Assembly (NCBI RefSeq): GCF_032773895.1
Contig: NZ_CP120416.1
Location: 370,001 to 434,000 of the forward strand
DNA length: 64,000 bases
Source of the DNA: Teredinibacter sp. KSP-S5-2
Lineage (GTDB): Bacteria; Pseudomonadota; Gammaproteobacteria; Pseudomonadales; Cellvibrionaceae
Direction: 5' to 3'
The notes under the pieces were generated by a model that did no database searches, was not told where the DNA came from, and was given only the letters and a program-made list of their open reading frames with translations. Of this stretch, positions 30,803 to 40,207 are shown one piece after another. Each line of letters begins with the position of its first letter. Positions within the stretch are counted from its first letter, which is position 1. The translations under genes were made by a program, and so were the position numbers.

Positions 30803-32535
30803 CCAATAACCAAAAGCGTATTCGAATTGGTGATCTGCTTGTTGCTCAGCAATTAATAACCGAAGAGCAGTTAATGGCTGCTTTGGCTGAGCAAAAACAA
30901 ACCGGGCGTAAACTTGGTCGTCAGTTAGTGGACCTGGGGTTTGTTGAAGAAAATACGCTCTTGTCGCTCTTGTCCAAGCAATTGGATATTCCTTTTATTG
31001 AGCTTAAACACTACCGTTTTGATCGCGATTTAGTACAAACCCTGCCGGAAACGCTTGCTCGTCGATATCGAGTCATGATTTTGCGTGAAGACCCTGATGG
31101 TCTGCTTCTGGGCATGTCTGATCCAACCGATATTTTTGGTTTGGATGAATTGCAAAAGGTGTTACCCAAAAATATCAAGCCCGCTGTTGTTCGAGAATCT
31201 GAGCTACTGGATATTTTGGATATCGCCTACAGTCGGGCAACAGAGATTGCCAGTCTCGCAGAGGAGTTGGATGAAGAGCTAGAGGATATCTCGGTCGATT
31301 TATCGGATATCGTAACCGACGCGACGGACTCTGATGCGCCTGTTGTTCGCTTACTCCAGAAAATTTTTGAAGAGGCTATTAACACCAAAGCGTCAGATAT
31401 TCATATCGAGCCGGACGAAACCGTGTTGCGTATTCGCCAGCGTATTGATGGGGTTTTGGTTGAGCAGGTCATGAATGAAAAACGTATTGCCGGTGCACTG
31501 GTGGTACGTTTGAAGCTCATGTCCAATCTGGATATCTCCGAAAAACGTTTGCCTCAGGACGGTCGATTTCATTTGCGCGTCAGCGGCCACAATATCGATG
31601 TTCGTTTATCGACAATGCCAGTGCAGTTTGGTGAGTCGGTGGTGATGCGGATACTGGACCAAACCGAAGGCATTCGTCCTCTGGAAGGCGTGGGAATGCC
31701 GATGGATTACATCAAGCGGTTTCGCTATTTAATTACTCGACCTTTCGGCTTGGTTCTAGTTACGGGGCCAACGGGTAGTGGTAAAACCACAACGCTTTAT
31801 GGTGCGCTGGCAGAATTAAATACCCCGGAGAAAAAAATTATTACTGTAGAGGATCCGGTGGAATATCGTTTGCCCAGAATCAGTCAGGTTCAGGTTCACG
31901 AAAAAATCGGGCTCACGTTCGGCCATGTATTGCGTGCAACTCTACGACAAGACCCGGACATATTATTGGTTGGTGAGATACGTGACTCAGAGTCTGCTGA
32001 AATTGCCCTCAGAGCCGCGATGACCGGTCATATGGTGCTTTCTACACTACATACAAATGATGCGGTAACTTCGGCTCTGCGCTTGGTGGATATGGGGGTG
32101 GACCCGTATCTGGTCGCTTCCAGTTTAAAAGCCATTATCGCCCAGCGTTTGGTGCGGAGAGTGTGTGAAAGCTGTGCCGAGGAATATGTTCCAACAGAAA
32201 ACGAACAGGCTTTATTTAATAGTCTTTTGGGTGGTAAAGCATGTCCAGAAACACATTTTAAAAAGGGTATGGGTTGCCCGCACTGTTATAACACCGGCTA
32301 CCGTGGTCGAATCGGTGTATTTGAATTGCTGGAATTGAATCCGGCTATGGCCGATGCATTACGTGATAATAATGTTCGCGCTTTTAACGATGCTGCTCAC
32401 GCCCATAAGCATTTTAAACCGCTCAGTGCAGTCGCTCTGGATTACGCTATTCAGGGCATAACGACTTTGGAAGAAGTTATTCGTGTCTCTGCACTGGTTG
32501 AAGATGAAAGCCTTAGTGAGTTGGCGCAGGAGTAA
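30796..32535 (+). CDS. mshE: MSHA pilus extension ATPase MshE
   Basis: 579 aa, GspE/PilB-family motor. Start is GTG 30796. The N-terminus holds the two-part MshEN c-di-GMP-binding motif: first half RIGDLLVAQQLITEEQL, second half KLGRQLVDLGFVEENTL. The first half has Q where the consensus has a conserved glycine. The core has Walker A GPTGSGKT at 324-331, Asp/His boxes (RQDPDILLVGEIRD; GHMVLSTLHTNDA) and a CxxC...CxxC zinc element (CESC; CPHC) near 455-500. It powers pilus extension, in Vibrio under c-di-GMP control. Confidence 0.95.
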   Translation: MVANNQKRIRIGDLLVAQQLITEEQLMAALAEQKQTGRKLGRQLVDLGFVEENTLLSLLSKQLDIPFIELKHYRFDRDLVQTLPETLARRYRVMILREDPDGLLLGMSDPTDIFGLDELQKVLPKNIKPAVVRESELLDILDIAYSRATEIASLAEELDEELEDISVDLSDIVTDATDSDAPVVRLLQKIFEEAINTKASDIHIEPDETVLRIRQRIDGVLVEQVMNEKRIAGALVVRLKLMSNLDISEKRLPQDGRFHLRVSGHNIDVRLSTMPVQFGESVVMRILDQTEGIRPLEGVGMPMDYIKRFRYLITRPFGLVLVTGPTGSGKTTTLYGALAELNTPEKKIITVEDPVEYRLPRISQVQVHEKIGLTFGHVLRATLRQDPDILLVGEIRDSESAEIALRAAMTGHMVLSTLHTNDAVTSALRLVDMGVDPYLVASSLKAIIAQRLVRRVCESCAEEYVPTENEQALFNSLLGGKACPETHFKKGMGCPHCYNTGYRGRIGVFELLELNPAMADALRDNNVRAFNDAAHAHKHFKPLSAVALDYAIQGITTLEEVIRVSALVEDESLSELAQE

Positions 32536-32541
32536 GAACGG

Positions 32542-33765
32542 GTGGCCAATTTCTCTTACCAGGGTAGATCCAATCAAGGGCAAGCTGTAAATGGTCAGAT
32601 GGAGGCTGTGAGTAAAGATATTGTTGCTTCGCAATTGATGGCCCGGGGGATAACGCCGGTAAAAATAGATGAAGTAACATTGGGTGCGTCGATAACACAA
32701 AAAATAGAAAAAGCCCTGGGTAAAGACAAAATTACAACGGTAGAACTGATTATGTTTTGCCGACAGATGTATACCATTACCAAAGCGGGAATTCCACTGA
32801 CTCGTGGCTTGCGTGGATTATCTGCCAGTATTCGTCATCTGGGATTTCAATCGGTATTGATTAACCTGGCGGATCGTTTGGAGACGGGGGCTAACTTATC
32901 TCAATCAATGAGCCATCACCCCAAAATTTTTAATCGACTATTTGTCAGTATGGTTAGCGTGGGGGAAAGCACTGGTCAATTGGAAGAAATATTTCGGCAG
33001 CTGGTTTTTTATCTCGAACGGGATGAGGAAACTAAAAAACGGGTAAAATCCGCTTTGCGTTACCCTTCCTTTGTGATCATTGCCTTGATTATTGCTTTGG
33101 CAACAGTAAATATTTTTGTTATTCCTGAATTTGCCAAAATGTTTGCCAAATTTAATGCGGAGTTACCACTTGTTACCCGGATATTGATCGGGACATCTGA
33201 CTTGTTTGTTAATTATTGGTATCTCCTTTTGTTGGGGGCCATCGGGTTAGTTGGTGGCTTTATCTATTACATTAAAACAGAACAGGGTGAGCTCTTTTGG
33301 GGGCAGAAAAAAATGAAACTGCCTGTTGTTGGTGGTTTGATAGAGCGAGCTTCCATGGCGCGGTACTCGAGAAGTTTTGGTTTGATGCTGCGTGCAGGTG
33401 TGCCATTAAATCAGGCGCTGACATTATGTGCAGCGGCAATTGATAACCCGTATCTAGCTAGAAAGATTATTAATATCCGACAAGGCATTGAACGCGGCGA
33501 TAGTTTGTTACGTACTCATGTTGCATCGGAGATGTTCACTCCACTGGTTATTCAGATGATCGCAGTAGGAGAGGAAAGCGGGCAAGTAGAAGAGCTTCTC
33601 TCTGAAGTGGCGGAGTTCTATGAGCGGGAAGTGGATTATGACTTAAAAACCCTGACTGACCGTATAGAACCAATTTTGATTGTCATTATGGCTGTATTTG
33701 TTGCTGTGCTGGCGCTGGGAATTTTTCTTCCTATGTGGAGTATGTACGAGGTGCAGGCTCGTTAA
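32542..33765 (+). CDS. mshG: MSHA biogenesis inner-membrane protein MshG (PilC/GspF family)
   Basis: 407 aa. Start is GTG 32542, preceded by CAGGAG. Two tandem T2SSF domains (about 70-195 and 275-395) are each followed by membrane segments (about 170-190, 220-240 and 375-400). The repeated FCRQMYTITKAGIPLTRGL and YSRSFGLMLRAGVPLNQAL segments are GspF/PilC hallmarks. It forms the inner-membrane platform that the MshE motor acts on. Confidence 0.95.
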   Translation: MANFSYQGRSNQGQAVNGQMEAVSKDIVASQLMARGITPVKIDEVTLGASITQKIEKALGKDKITTVELIMFCRQMYTITKAGIPLTRGLRGLSASIRHLGFQSVLINLADRLETGANLSQSMSHHPKIFNRLFVSMVSVGESTGQLEEIFRQLVFYLERDEETKKRVKSALRYPSFVIIALIIALATVNIFVIPEFAKMFAKFNAELPLVTRILIGTSDLFVNYWYLLLLGAIGLVGGFIYYIKTEQGELFWGQKKMKLPVVGGLIERASMARYSRSFGLMLRAGVPLNQALTLCAAAIDNPYLARKIINIRQGIERGDSLLRTHVASEMFTPLVIQMIAVGEESGQVEELLSEVAEFYEREVDYDLKTLTDRIEPILIVIMAVFVAVLALGIFLPMWSMYEVQAR

Positions 33766-33767
33766 TT

Positions 33768-34313
33768 ATGGCAAGCAAGAAATATACATATTGCGAAATA
33801 AAAAAAACAAATTGGCAAAAAGGTTTTAGTCTTTTTGAGTTAATTGTGGTGGTCATTATTATCGCCCTGTTACTTTACGTCGGGATTTCAAAATACGATA
33901 AACCAATCGAAAAAGCAGTAAAAAGTGCAGTGGGTTTTCAAGCGGCGACATTTTCCAGAATGGTGACGAACATTAATGGCACCTCAGAGGTAATGCACCG
34001 TAGCTCTATGGATTTAAAAGGGGTTACTGTATACCTTAATGAATATGGCTGGCCTGCCAATACCGACCCCAATATGTCGCCCCTTGCAAGAAATCAAACA
34101 CCGGAAGAGTGCCAACAGCTGTGGAATGCTTTTTTTCAGTACCCGCCGTCTTCAACTATTTCGTTTAGCAGTAAAAAAAATACGGCAGATTATCGAATTT
34201 CATCAATAAACGGTCGAATTTGCCGATATGAATTAACGAGAAAACAGGAAGGAGTCTATTTCTTTGACTATTATTTGGAGACAGGGGAGGTAATTCCTTC
34301 GTCTTCCATGTAA
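33768..34313 (+). CDS. mshF: MSHA minor prepilin-like protein MshF (or MshB)
   Basis: 181 aa. I chose ATG 33768, just after the mshG stop, over a start inside mshG. The N-terminus has a class III-type prepilin signal: KG-FSLFELIVVVIIIALLL, with cleavage after G and glutamate at +5. The leader is long (about 20 residues). The rest contains VTVYLNEYGWPANTD, resembling MshF/MshB proteins. It fills the slot where other loci carry both mshF and mshB, so either name is possible. Confidence 0.75.
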   Translation: MASKKYTYCEIKKTNWQKGFSLFELIVVVIIIALLLYVGISKYDKPIEKAVKSAVGFQAATFSRMVTNINGTSEVMHRSSMDLKGVTVYLNEYGWPANTDPNMSPLARNQTPEECQQLWNAFFQYPPSSTISFSSKKNTADYRISSINGRICRYELTRKQEGVYFFDYYLETGEVIPSSSM

Positions 34314-34350
34314 GCCGATAATGATAAAGTCAGTGTTTTTTACGGTGTGT

Positions 34351-34410
34351 CAAAAAACTGTCAGTATTCGGGTGAAGCAGGTTTTAATAATCCTGGTTGG
34401 CAAAAAACTG
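34351..34410 (+). promoter_or_regulatory. Direct repeat in the mshA upstream region
   Basis: The mshF-mshA gap is 143 bp, longer than most in the locus. CAAAAAACTG occurs at 34351-34360 and again at 34401-34410, exactly 50 bp apart, both followed by related sequence (TCAGTATT and ACCTGGATT). This could mark binding sites for a regulator of a separate mshA promoter. I could not place a convincing -35/-10 or sigma-54 box. Confidence 0.3.
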
Positions 34411-34456
34411 ACCTGGATTGGTAGCGCGATTTGTATTGTTATTTTGGAGAGTGTAT

Positions 34457-34846
34457 ATGAGTAAGCAACAATCCGGTTTTACTCTAATTGAACTGATTGC
34501 TGTACTGGTTATATTGGGGATTCTTGCCGCGACGGCGGTGCCCAGATTTGTCGACCTTTCTGATGCCGCAGAAACAGCTGCACTGCAAAGCATTGCAGGG
34601 TCAATCGAAAGTGCGTCGGCACTCAACCATGCTGTGGATGTGGCAAATGAAGCAGGGTTAACTTTAGATACCCCGGTGAACACCTTAAATTGTAATACTG
34701 CTGCTGCGTTGATGCAGGGTGGTGCCTTGCCTGATGGTTACAGTGTGGCTGCTTTAGCCGTAGCAGACAAAGCCAGTGTTACCTGTACATTGTCTAATGC
34801 GGGTGGTTTGACTGAAAACTTTGTCATGATTGGTGCACAACCGTAA
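34457..34846 (+). CDS. mshA: MSHA major pilin MshA
   Basis: 129 aa. ATG 34457 follows TTGGAGAG. The short leader MSKQQSG is cleaved before FTLIELIAVLVILGILAATAVPRF, with glutamate at +5, a classic type IV pilin helix. Two cysteines (in LNCNTAAA and VTCTLSN) probably form the pilin disulfide loop. It is the main subunit of the MSHA pilus used for surface attachment. Its long upstream gap suggests a promoter of its own, allowing higher expression than the assembly genes. Confidence 0.93.
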   Translation: MSKQQSGFTLIELIAVLVILGILAATAVPRFVDLSDAAETAALQSIAGSIESASALNHAVDVANEAGLTLDTPVNTLNCNTAAALMQGGALPDGYSVAALAVADKASVTCTLSNAGGLTENFVMIGAQP

Positions 34847-34860
34847 TATCGGACTATCGT

Positions 34861-35295
34861 GTGTGGCAGAGAGGGGTTACGCTGGTTGAGTTGGTTACCG
34901 TTTTGGTTTTGATTGGTGCCATTGCTGCCGTTTCGTTTTCCCGATTAGCTCCCACAACTCTTTTTCAACTACAGGCAAGCCGCGACACGATTGTTGCGGC
35001 TTTTTTTATGGCGCAACAACGGGCAATGGCGCAGCCGAATCCCGTACGTTTGGTTACAAGTAGTAATCAAATAGATTTATTAATTGATACAGATAATGAT
35101 GGCAGTTTCGCAGACGAGTCGAGTTTTCGTTGGGGAGCAGATGCCTACCCAATCGACTTGGTGCCAAACCAGGCATTAACGCCAGCAATATTTGATTTTA
35201 ATCGCTTGGGATATACCAGTGCGCGAACGTTAACGCTTTCTCAAGCGGGGGAGTCTGTGACTATTTCCATTAGTCGAACGGGGTTTGTTAATTAA
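34861..35295 (+). CDS. mshC: MSHA minor pilin MshC
   Basis: 144 aa. Start is GTG 34861. A very short leader (MWQRG) precedes the pilin helix VTLVELVTVLVLIGAIAAVSF; the residue after the cleaved glycine is V, with glutamate at +5. The globular part is of GspH/FimT type and carries LLIDTDNDGSFADESS. It lies 14 bp after mshA and is probably part of the pilus tip complex. Confidence 0.87.
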   Translation: MWQRGVTLVELVTVLVLIGAIAAVSFSRLAPTTLFQLQASRDTIVAAFFMAQQRAMAQPNPVRLVTSSNQIDLLIDTDNDGSFADESSFRWGADAYPIDLVPNQALTPAIFDFNRLGYTSARTLTLSQAGESVTISISRTGFVN

Positions 35296-35377
35296 TCGAT
35301 AGTTGTTCTTTTTGTAATCCAGATTTTACATATTAAAACATAAGTCAAGTTTCCACTTTTATTCAGGTCGGGAAACA

Positions 35378-35848
35378 ATGCTAAAAAGACAGTTAGGTGT
35401 CACCCTAATTGAAACAATCGTATTTATCGTTGTGGTGAGTATCGCGCTAGGGGCGTTGTTGCGCGTATTTCAGCAGGCATCCATCGATAGTGTTGACCCC
35501 GTAGTAAAAACCAAAGCCCTTGAAGTTGCTCAGGCAACTCTGGATGAAATTTTATCGCGAAAATTTGCAGACAATACTCCGACCGGTGGTGTGCCTGCTT
35601 GTAATCCCTGTTCTGCTATTGGTGTCGGTCCAGGTTTTAACGATGTTGGCGATTACAATGGTTATACCAACAACAGCGACCCCAATTTTCGAATAAGTGT
35701 TAGCGTAACCGATGCCGGTGGTGACTTGGGGATTGCTGCGAATAATGCCCGTTTAGTTACCGTCACCGTGGACTATATCGATAGTAATCCTCTGAGATCT
35801 GCCGGACGTGGACGTTTGTCCTTGAGTGCATACAGGGTGAACTTCTGA
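35378..35848 (+). CDS. mshD: MSHA minor pilin MshD
   Basis: 156 aa. The leader MLKRQLG precedes VTLIETIVFIVVVSIALGALL, a type IV prepilin helix with glutamate at +5. The globular domain contains ACNPCSAIGVGPGFNDVGDYNGY, the conserved MshD loop with a CNPC pair and the D-Y-N-G-Y element. Its TGA overlaps the mshO ATG by one base. Confidence 0.9.
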   Translation: MLKRQLGVTLIETIVFIVVVSIALGALLRVFQQASIDSVDPVVKTKALEVAQATLDEILSRKFADNTPTGGVPACNPCSAIGVGPGFNDVGDYNGYTNNSDPNFRISVSVTDAGGDLGIAANNARLVTVTVDYIDSNPLRSAGRGRLSLSAYRVNF

Positions 35849-36657
35849 TGAGTCGAACCTGTTTATACAAAACACATTCGGGTTTTACGTTGATTGAGTT
35901 AATCACTGTGATTGTTGTGTTATCCATTGTGGGTGCAATTGGTTCGAGTTTTCTGATTACCACAATGAATAATTACAACGATGTTCAGGAAAAAAATAAA
36001 ATGATTAACAAGGGGCGTCTTGTTCTTGAACAGATGACTCGCCAGTTACGTGGTGCCGTTCCTAACTCGCTTCGTGTTAGCCCATCCGGTAATTGTATTG
36101 AATTTCTACCGATCGTCGGCGGGGCAAATTATTTAACGGAATTACCGGATGATCAAAATGGTGCGCCTGAAGTAAGCAGTGTTGCCACTTCACCTTTTGT
36201 TCTTGGTTTAGGAACTGCTCGGCATGCAATAGTTGGAGCTTTGCAGGTGGGGGAAATCTACGTATTAGGCAGTTCTGCTGCCAGGGTTTCCATTGCCGCG
36301 TTGTCTGCGGGGCCGCCGTATAACAGTATTGCGTTTACGGCTAATCACCGGTTTATCAGTAATTCAATTAATCAGCGTATTTATGTTGCGGATGACCCAG
36401 TACGATTTTGTCTTGCGGGAGGAAGTGTTATCGAATATTCCGGTTATGGTCTAAGTACTTCGGCTATGGGGGATGGCATGCCTGCTGGAGCCACTTCTTC
36501 GTTAATGGCAAATTTGGTAACGACTGATGGAACCGCATTTGTTTTGTCTCCTGGTAGTGAAGACAGAAATACCGCCATATTTTTGGATATCACTTTTATG
36601 GAGGGTAGCCATCGAGTCAGGTTAGAGCATCAGGTGTTAGTGCGAAATGTTCCCTAG
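35848..36657 (+). CDS. mshO: MSHA minor pilin MshO
   Basis: 269 aa. A leader of about 13 residues ends in HSG before FTLIELITVIVVLSIVGAIGSSF, with glutamate at +5 and a type IV prepilin helix. The large globular domain resembles pseudopilin GspJ, fitting a minor pilin that sits at the tip. It is coupled to mshD and overlaps mshP by 11 bp. Confidence 0.88.
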   Translation: MSRTCLYKTHSGFTLIELITVIVVLSIVGAIGSSFLITTMNNYNDVQEKNKMINKGRLVLEQMTRQLRGAVPNSLRVSPSGNCIEFLPIVGGANYLTELPDDQNGAPEVSSVATSPFVLGLGTARHAIVGALQVGEIYVLGSSAARVSIAALSAGPPYNSIAFTANHRFISNSINQRIYVADDPVRFCLAGGSVIEYSGYGLSTSAMGDGMPAGATSSLMANLVTTDGTAFVLSPGSEDRNTAIFLDITFMEGSHRVRLEHQVLVRNVP

Positions 36658-37075
36658 AAAAAGTGCTATATCAAAACAGAAAGGCTTTTTAATTCCGCTG
36701 GCAGTGGTGATTATTGCCGGACTTGCTTTTTTGGCTGTCGCTATTAATCGTCTGTCCAGTCAGGCTGCATTGAGCTCCGTGCAAGAATCTATCGCCGTTC
36801 AGGCATTTTATGCTGCTGAATCGGGAGCACAGCTTGGCATGCATCACTTGTTTTATGCTGCAACCAACAAATTAAATGCTGACGCAACCTGTGATGCAAT
36901 GAATATATCGCAAACCTTTAACAGTATTGGCTTGGCGGGATGCTCCATTAATGTGACCTGCAGCCGAAGTGGAACGCATACCAGTTATTATTTGATTAAT
37001 AGTGCTGCAAGTGGATGCGGCAGTAATTTACTTCCTGGTGCGAGGACTATCCAGGTTAAAGCGTTTATGCAGTAG
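36647..37075 (+). CDS. mshP: MSHA biogenesis protein MshP (PilX-like)
   Basis: 142 aa. The N-terminus KQKGFLIPLAVVIIAGLAFLAVAINRL is a prepilin-like helix that lacks the usual glutamate at +5, as is common in PilX/MshP-type minor pilins. The AFYAAESGAQLGMHHLF segment is typical of the family. It has two cysteine pairs in the C-terminal half. It lies 10 bp before mshQ. Confidence 0.87.
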   Translation: MFPRKSAISKQKGFLIPLAVVIIAGLAFLAVAINRLSSQAALSSVQESIAVQAFYAAESGAQLGMHHLFYAATNKLNADATCDAMNISQTFNSIGLAGCSINVTCSRSGTHTSYYLINSAASGCGSNLLPGARTIQVKAFMQ

Positions 37076-37085
37076 GTAACAATAC

Positions 37086-40052
37086 GTGAGAATAATTGTA
37101 GGAATTTTATCCCTTTGGTTATGTTTGCTGAGCTCAAAAAGCCTGGCAGCTGCCTGTGCGGATGTTTTTCCCGGGGCAGCATCCAACGCTCAACACAATG
37201 GCTCGGTAAATATTAATTACGGTTCTGTTATTTATAGTACTCCGGGAAATAGTTTATATACTAACAATCTAAATGATAATGCAGGCTATTCGATTAACAG
37301 TTGTGATACTGTGGATTGCACGGCCAGAAATAACCTGGCTTCTGCCGGTAACTTTAATTTGTTTCCGAATGGGCAACCGGATGTGACTCTGGCGTATCAG
37401 GAGAGCCGAACGCTTGCTCCCGGGAATTATAATAGTTTGCTCACTTCCAGTGAAACAACATTAACGCTTCAACCTGGAGACTATGCTTTTCGTGGTTCTT
37501 TTACCACAGGCTTTAATACAGAAATAATTGTGTCGTCTCCGGGGACTGTGCGTATTTTTGTCCGTGGAGAAATTGTGTTTGGTTCGCAAAACGTTGTGAA
37601 TAGTGCAGGTGCGCCTCGGTACACATTTTTCTTTTCTCGGTCGAATATTCAAATCGGTTCCAGTTCAACGCTCAACAGTTATATCTATTCTCGTGGAAGT
37701 ACGCAGCTTAGCGCATCGAGTCATGTCAATGGTGCTATCACTTCACGGGGAAATGTCACATTAATTAGTGCCTCAAGTATTACCTATGATGCGGCGGCAT
37801 TATCGAGTATCGATCTTGGTGAATTTTGTAACGATGGCTCGGTTGTGGATCACTACAATATTGCCCATGACGGTACGGGAGTTACGTGTGCGGCGGAAGT
37901 TGTGACCATTACCCCTCATGATTCAGCACACCTAGGTGGAATTAATAATGGTGGTGTGACAATAAATCTATCTACATCAACTGGAAAAGGCGCGTGGACT
38001 GGCGTCCAAACTGGAACGCCAGCCAATTTGACCTCTGCTCCGGGTGCGAATAATGGTGTAGCCAGCTATACCTTTGCTCCAGGAGAAACATCTGTTTCAT
38101 TATTCTTTAATTACCCTGATGTTGCAGCAAATACGGCCGAAACATTCAGCATTAATGTTTCTGATGGCGGTATTACAGAGACAACCGGTGTTGCAACATC
38201 CGCTTTGGATGATCCGGATTTCATTTTTGCCAATACCGGATTCAGTTTTTCTGGCCTGGTAAATAATTTTGTTGCCGGTGATACCGAAGCCGGTGTCCAG
38301 ATTCAGGCAATACGAACAGACCTAAACTCTGGAGAGTGTGTTGGGCTTTTTGCTGATGGTGCTGATGTTGCTGTGGAACTCAACGCTGAATGTGTTAATC
38401 CAAGTAGCTGTGCTGGCGTTAACTTACAAATAACCAACAATGCAATCACTACGAACGTGGCGACTACCGCGGACGATGGCGTTGCAGGAACGGCTTCTGT
38501 CTATACGTTAATTCCTAATCTGCGTTTTGGTCCGGATTCTACTGCAACCCTTGACCTTAAATACAAAGATGTCGGGCAGTTGCATATGAATATTCGTAAA
38601 GAAATAGAATTGCAGGATGGCACTCCTTCGGGAGTGTACATGTTTGGTAGCAGTAATAATTTTATCGTGCGCCCGCATACTATGGTGATTACGGATGTTC
38701 GTTCTGGCTCCACAATTAATCCCGGTACAACATCCGGTATGCCAGGTTTTATTGCTGCGGGGGAGCCTTTTCAAGTCACTGTGGAAGTTAGGGATTCAGA
38801 GAATTCTGTTACGCCCAATTATGGGAATGAAACTGTACCTGAGGGAATTGATTTTACCAATTTAGTCATTGTTTACCCTGATGGGGGTGACGTGACTGGA
38901 TTAAATCTCTCTGACACATTTACTCGGGTTGTCGGTTCACCTGTGACTTTTGTAAATAGCACGATTTCGTGGCCGCAGGTGGGAGCTTTTACTGTGGCCC
39001 CGGATATTGCTGATGGGGACTACTTGGCTAGCGGTGGTTTATCTATCGTCACTCAAAGTAGTAATATCGGTCGTTTTTATCCCCATCATTTTGAGTTTGC
39101 TATAGGTTCGTCAATTATAAATTCATGTGACACGTTCAGTTACCTTAGTCACGATAATTTAACCGTAAACTTCGCGCTAAGTGCGGTGACCAGTTCGGGA
39201 ATGGTTAGTACCAACTACCGGAATAATCAAACTAACCTCAGCGCAAATTATCAAGGCGTTGCGACTATTGGATACGTTGCCGAGAATAATAATTTAGGTG
39301 TGGATCTTGGTAGTCGTTTTGAAATGAACCCGTTAAGTCCTATTGGCTGGGTTTCTGGGCAATATATTGCATCGAATATGTCTGCTGTTTTTAATCGGGA
39401 TACAGTTATTGAATCGCCGTTAACTGGAATGTTGTTTGGGGTGAATATTCAATCAGAACACGATAACCGAGATTTTGATTCTACTGTGTTTAATATGAAT
39501 GCGGCCACTTTGGGCGATTGTTCTATAACAAACAGCTGTGATGCGATCCGTATTAATGCTTCTGATCTGGATGTTTTACCATTTTATTTTGGTCGTTTGC
39601 GTTTGACGGATGCCTTCGGTCCGGAAACTGCAGATCTGCCGGTTGAGTTTGTGACCGAGTATTGGAACGGTAACTTGTGGGTGCAAAACAATGTTGATAA
39701 TTGTACGGCGGTTGCTCAGTCTACGATTGCTTTTCCGGTTGGTACGATTGATATATTGGCAAACCGTACCGTTGTTGTCGGTGGTGGAACTTCCACTGTG
39801 GTGTATGCTGATGACAGCGCGGGGAGTATTCATTTTTCTGCCGGTGATGCGGGGCAGTATTTTACCGCGCCAGGCGCTGGGAATATGGGTTCTATTGATG
39901 TGGACGTGAACTTAACACTTTACCCTTGGTTACGTTCGGATTGGAATCAGGATGGTGATTATTCGGATGACCATTTGCCAAAGGCAACGTTTACTTTTGG
40001 TAGTTATCGAGGGCATGACCGAATTATTTTTTGGCGAGAAGTGTTGAACTAA
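37086..40052 (+). CDS. mshQ: MSHA biogenesis protein MshQ (DUF6701)
   Basis: 988 aa. Start is GTG 37086, with a Sec signal peptide of about 22 residues (SKSLAAA). The N-terminal third contains a beta-helix-like polymer-forming region with repeated short motifs (SSSTLNSYIYSRGS; SSHVNGAITSRGNV). The middle holds Ig-like segments. The C-terminal half is the conserved MshQ domain, ending PKATFTFGSYRGHDRIIFWREV, a family hallmark. The protein is exported and large; it may be an adhesin or tip protein of the pilus, but its role is not established. Last gene of the locus. Confidence 0.9.
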   Translation: MRIIVGILSLWLCLLSSKSLAAACADVFPGAASNAQHNGSVNINYGSVIYSTPGNSLYTNNLNDNAGYSINSCDTVDCTARNNLASAGNFNLFPNGQPDVTLAYQESRTLAPGNYNSLLTSSETTLTLQPGDYAFRGSFTTGFNTEIIVSSPGTVRIFVRGEIVFGSQNVVNSAGAPRYTFFFSRSNIQIGSSSTLNSYIYSRGSTQLSASSHVNGAITSRGNVTLISASSITYDAAALSSIDLGEFCNDGSVVDHYNIAHDGTGVTCAAEVVTITPHDSAHLGGINNGGVTINLSTSTGKGAWTGVQTGTPANLTSAPGANNGVASYTFAPGETSVSLFFNYPDVAANTAETFSINVSDGGITETTGVATSALDDPDFIFANTGFSFSGLVNNFVAGDTEAGVQIQAIRTDLNSGECVGLFADGADVAVELNAECVNPSSCAGVNLQITNNAITTNVATTADDGVAGTASVYTLIPNLRFGPDSTATLDLKYKDVGQLHMNIRKEIELQDGTPSGVYMFGSSNNFIVRPHTMVITDVRSGSTINPGTTSGMPGFIAAGEPFQVTVEVRDSENSVTPNYGNETVPEGIDFTNLVIVYPDGGDVTGLNLSDTFTRVVGSPVTFVNSTISWPQVGAFTVAPDIADGDYLASGGLSIVTQSSNIGRFYPHHFEFAIGSSIINSCDTFSYLSHDNLTVNFALSAVTSSGMVSTNYRNNQTNLSANYQGVATIGYVAENNNLGVDLGSRFEMNPLSPIGWVSGQYIASNMSAVFNRDTVIESPLTGMLFGVNIQSEHDNRDFDSTVFNMNAATLGDCSITNSCDAIRINASDLDVLPFYFGRLRLTDAFGPETADLPVEFVTEYWNGNLWVQNNVDNCTAVAQSTIAFPVGTIDILANRTVVVGGGTSTVVYADDSAGSIHFSAGDAGQYFTAPGAGNMGSIDVDVNLTLYPWLRSDWNQDGDYSDDHLPKATFTFGSYRGHDRIIFWREVLN

Positions 40053-40207
40053 GAATGTTTTCCAACACAAGTAAGTTTTTGTCTGTTCTTCGGTTTTCAA
40101 AAATGCCCATAGATATCACTTTACCGCTTTTCTATAGTTAACCGCTGAACTATTGCTTCTCACTTTTTTCTTGTTATTCTTCCACGTATAGAATTTATTT
40201 GGATAGT

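Noticed and set aside
34384-34456. Sigma-54 promoter before mshA
   Set aside because: TGGCA occurs but the GC element at proper spacing is absent.
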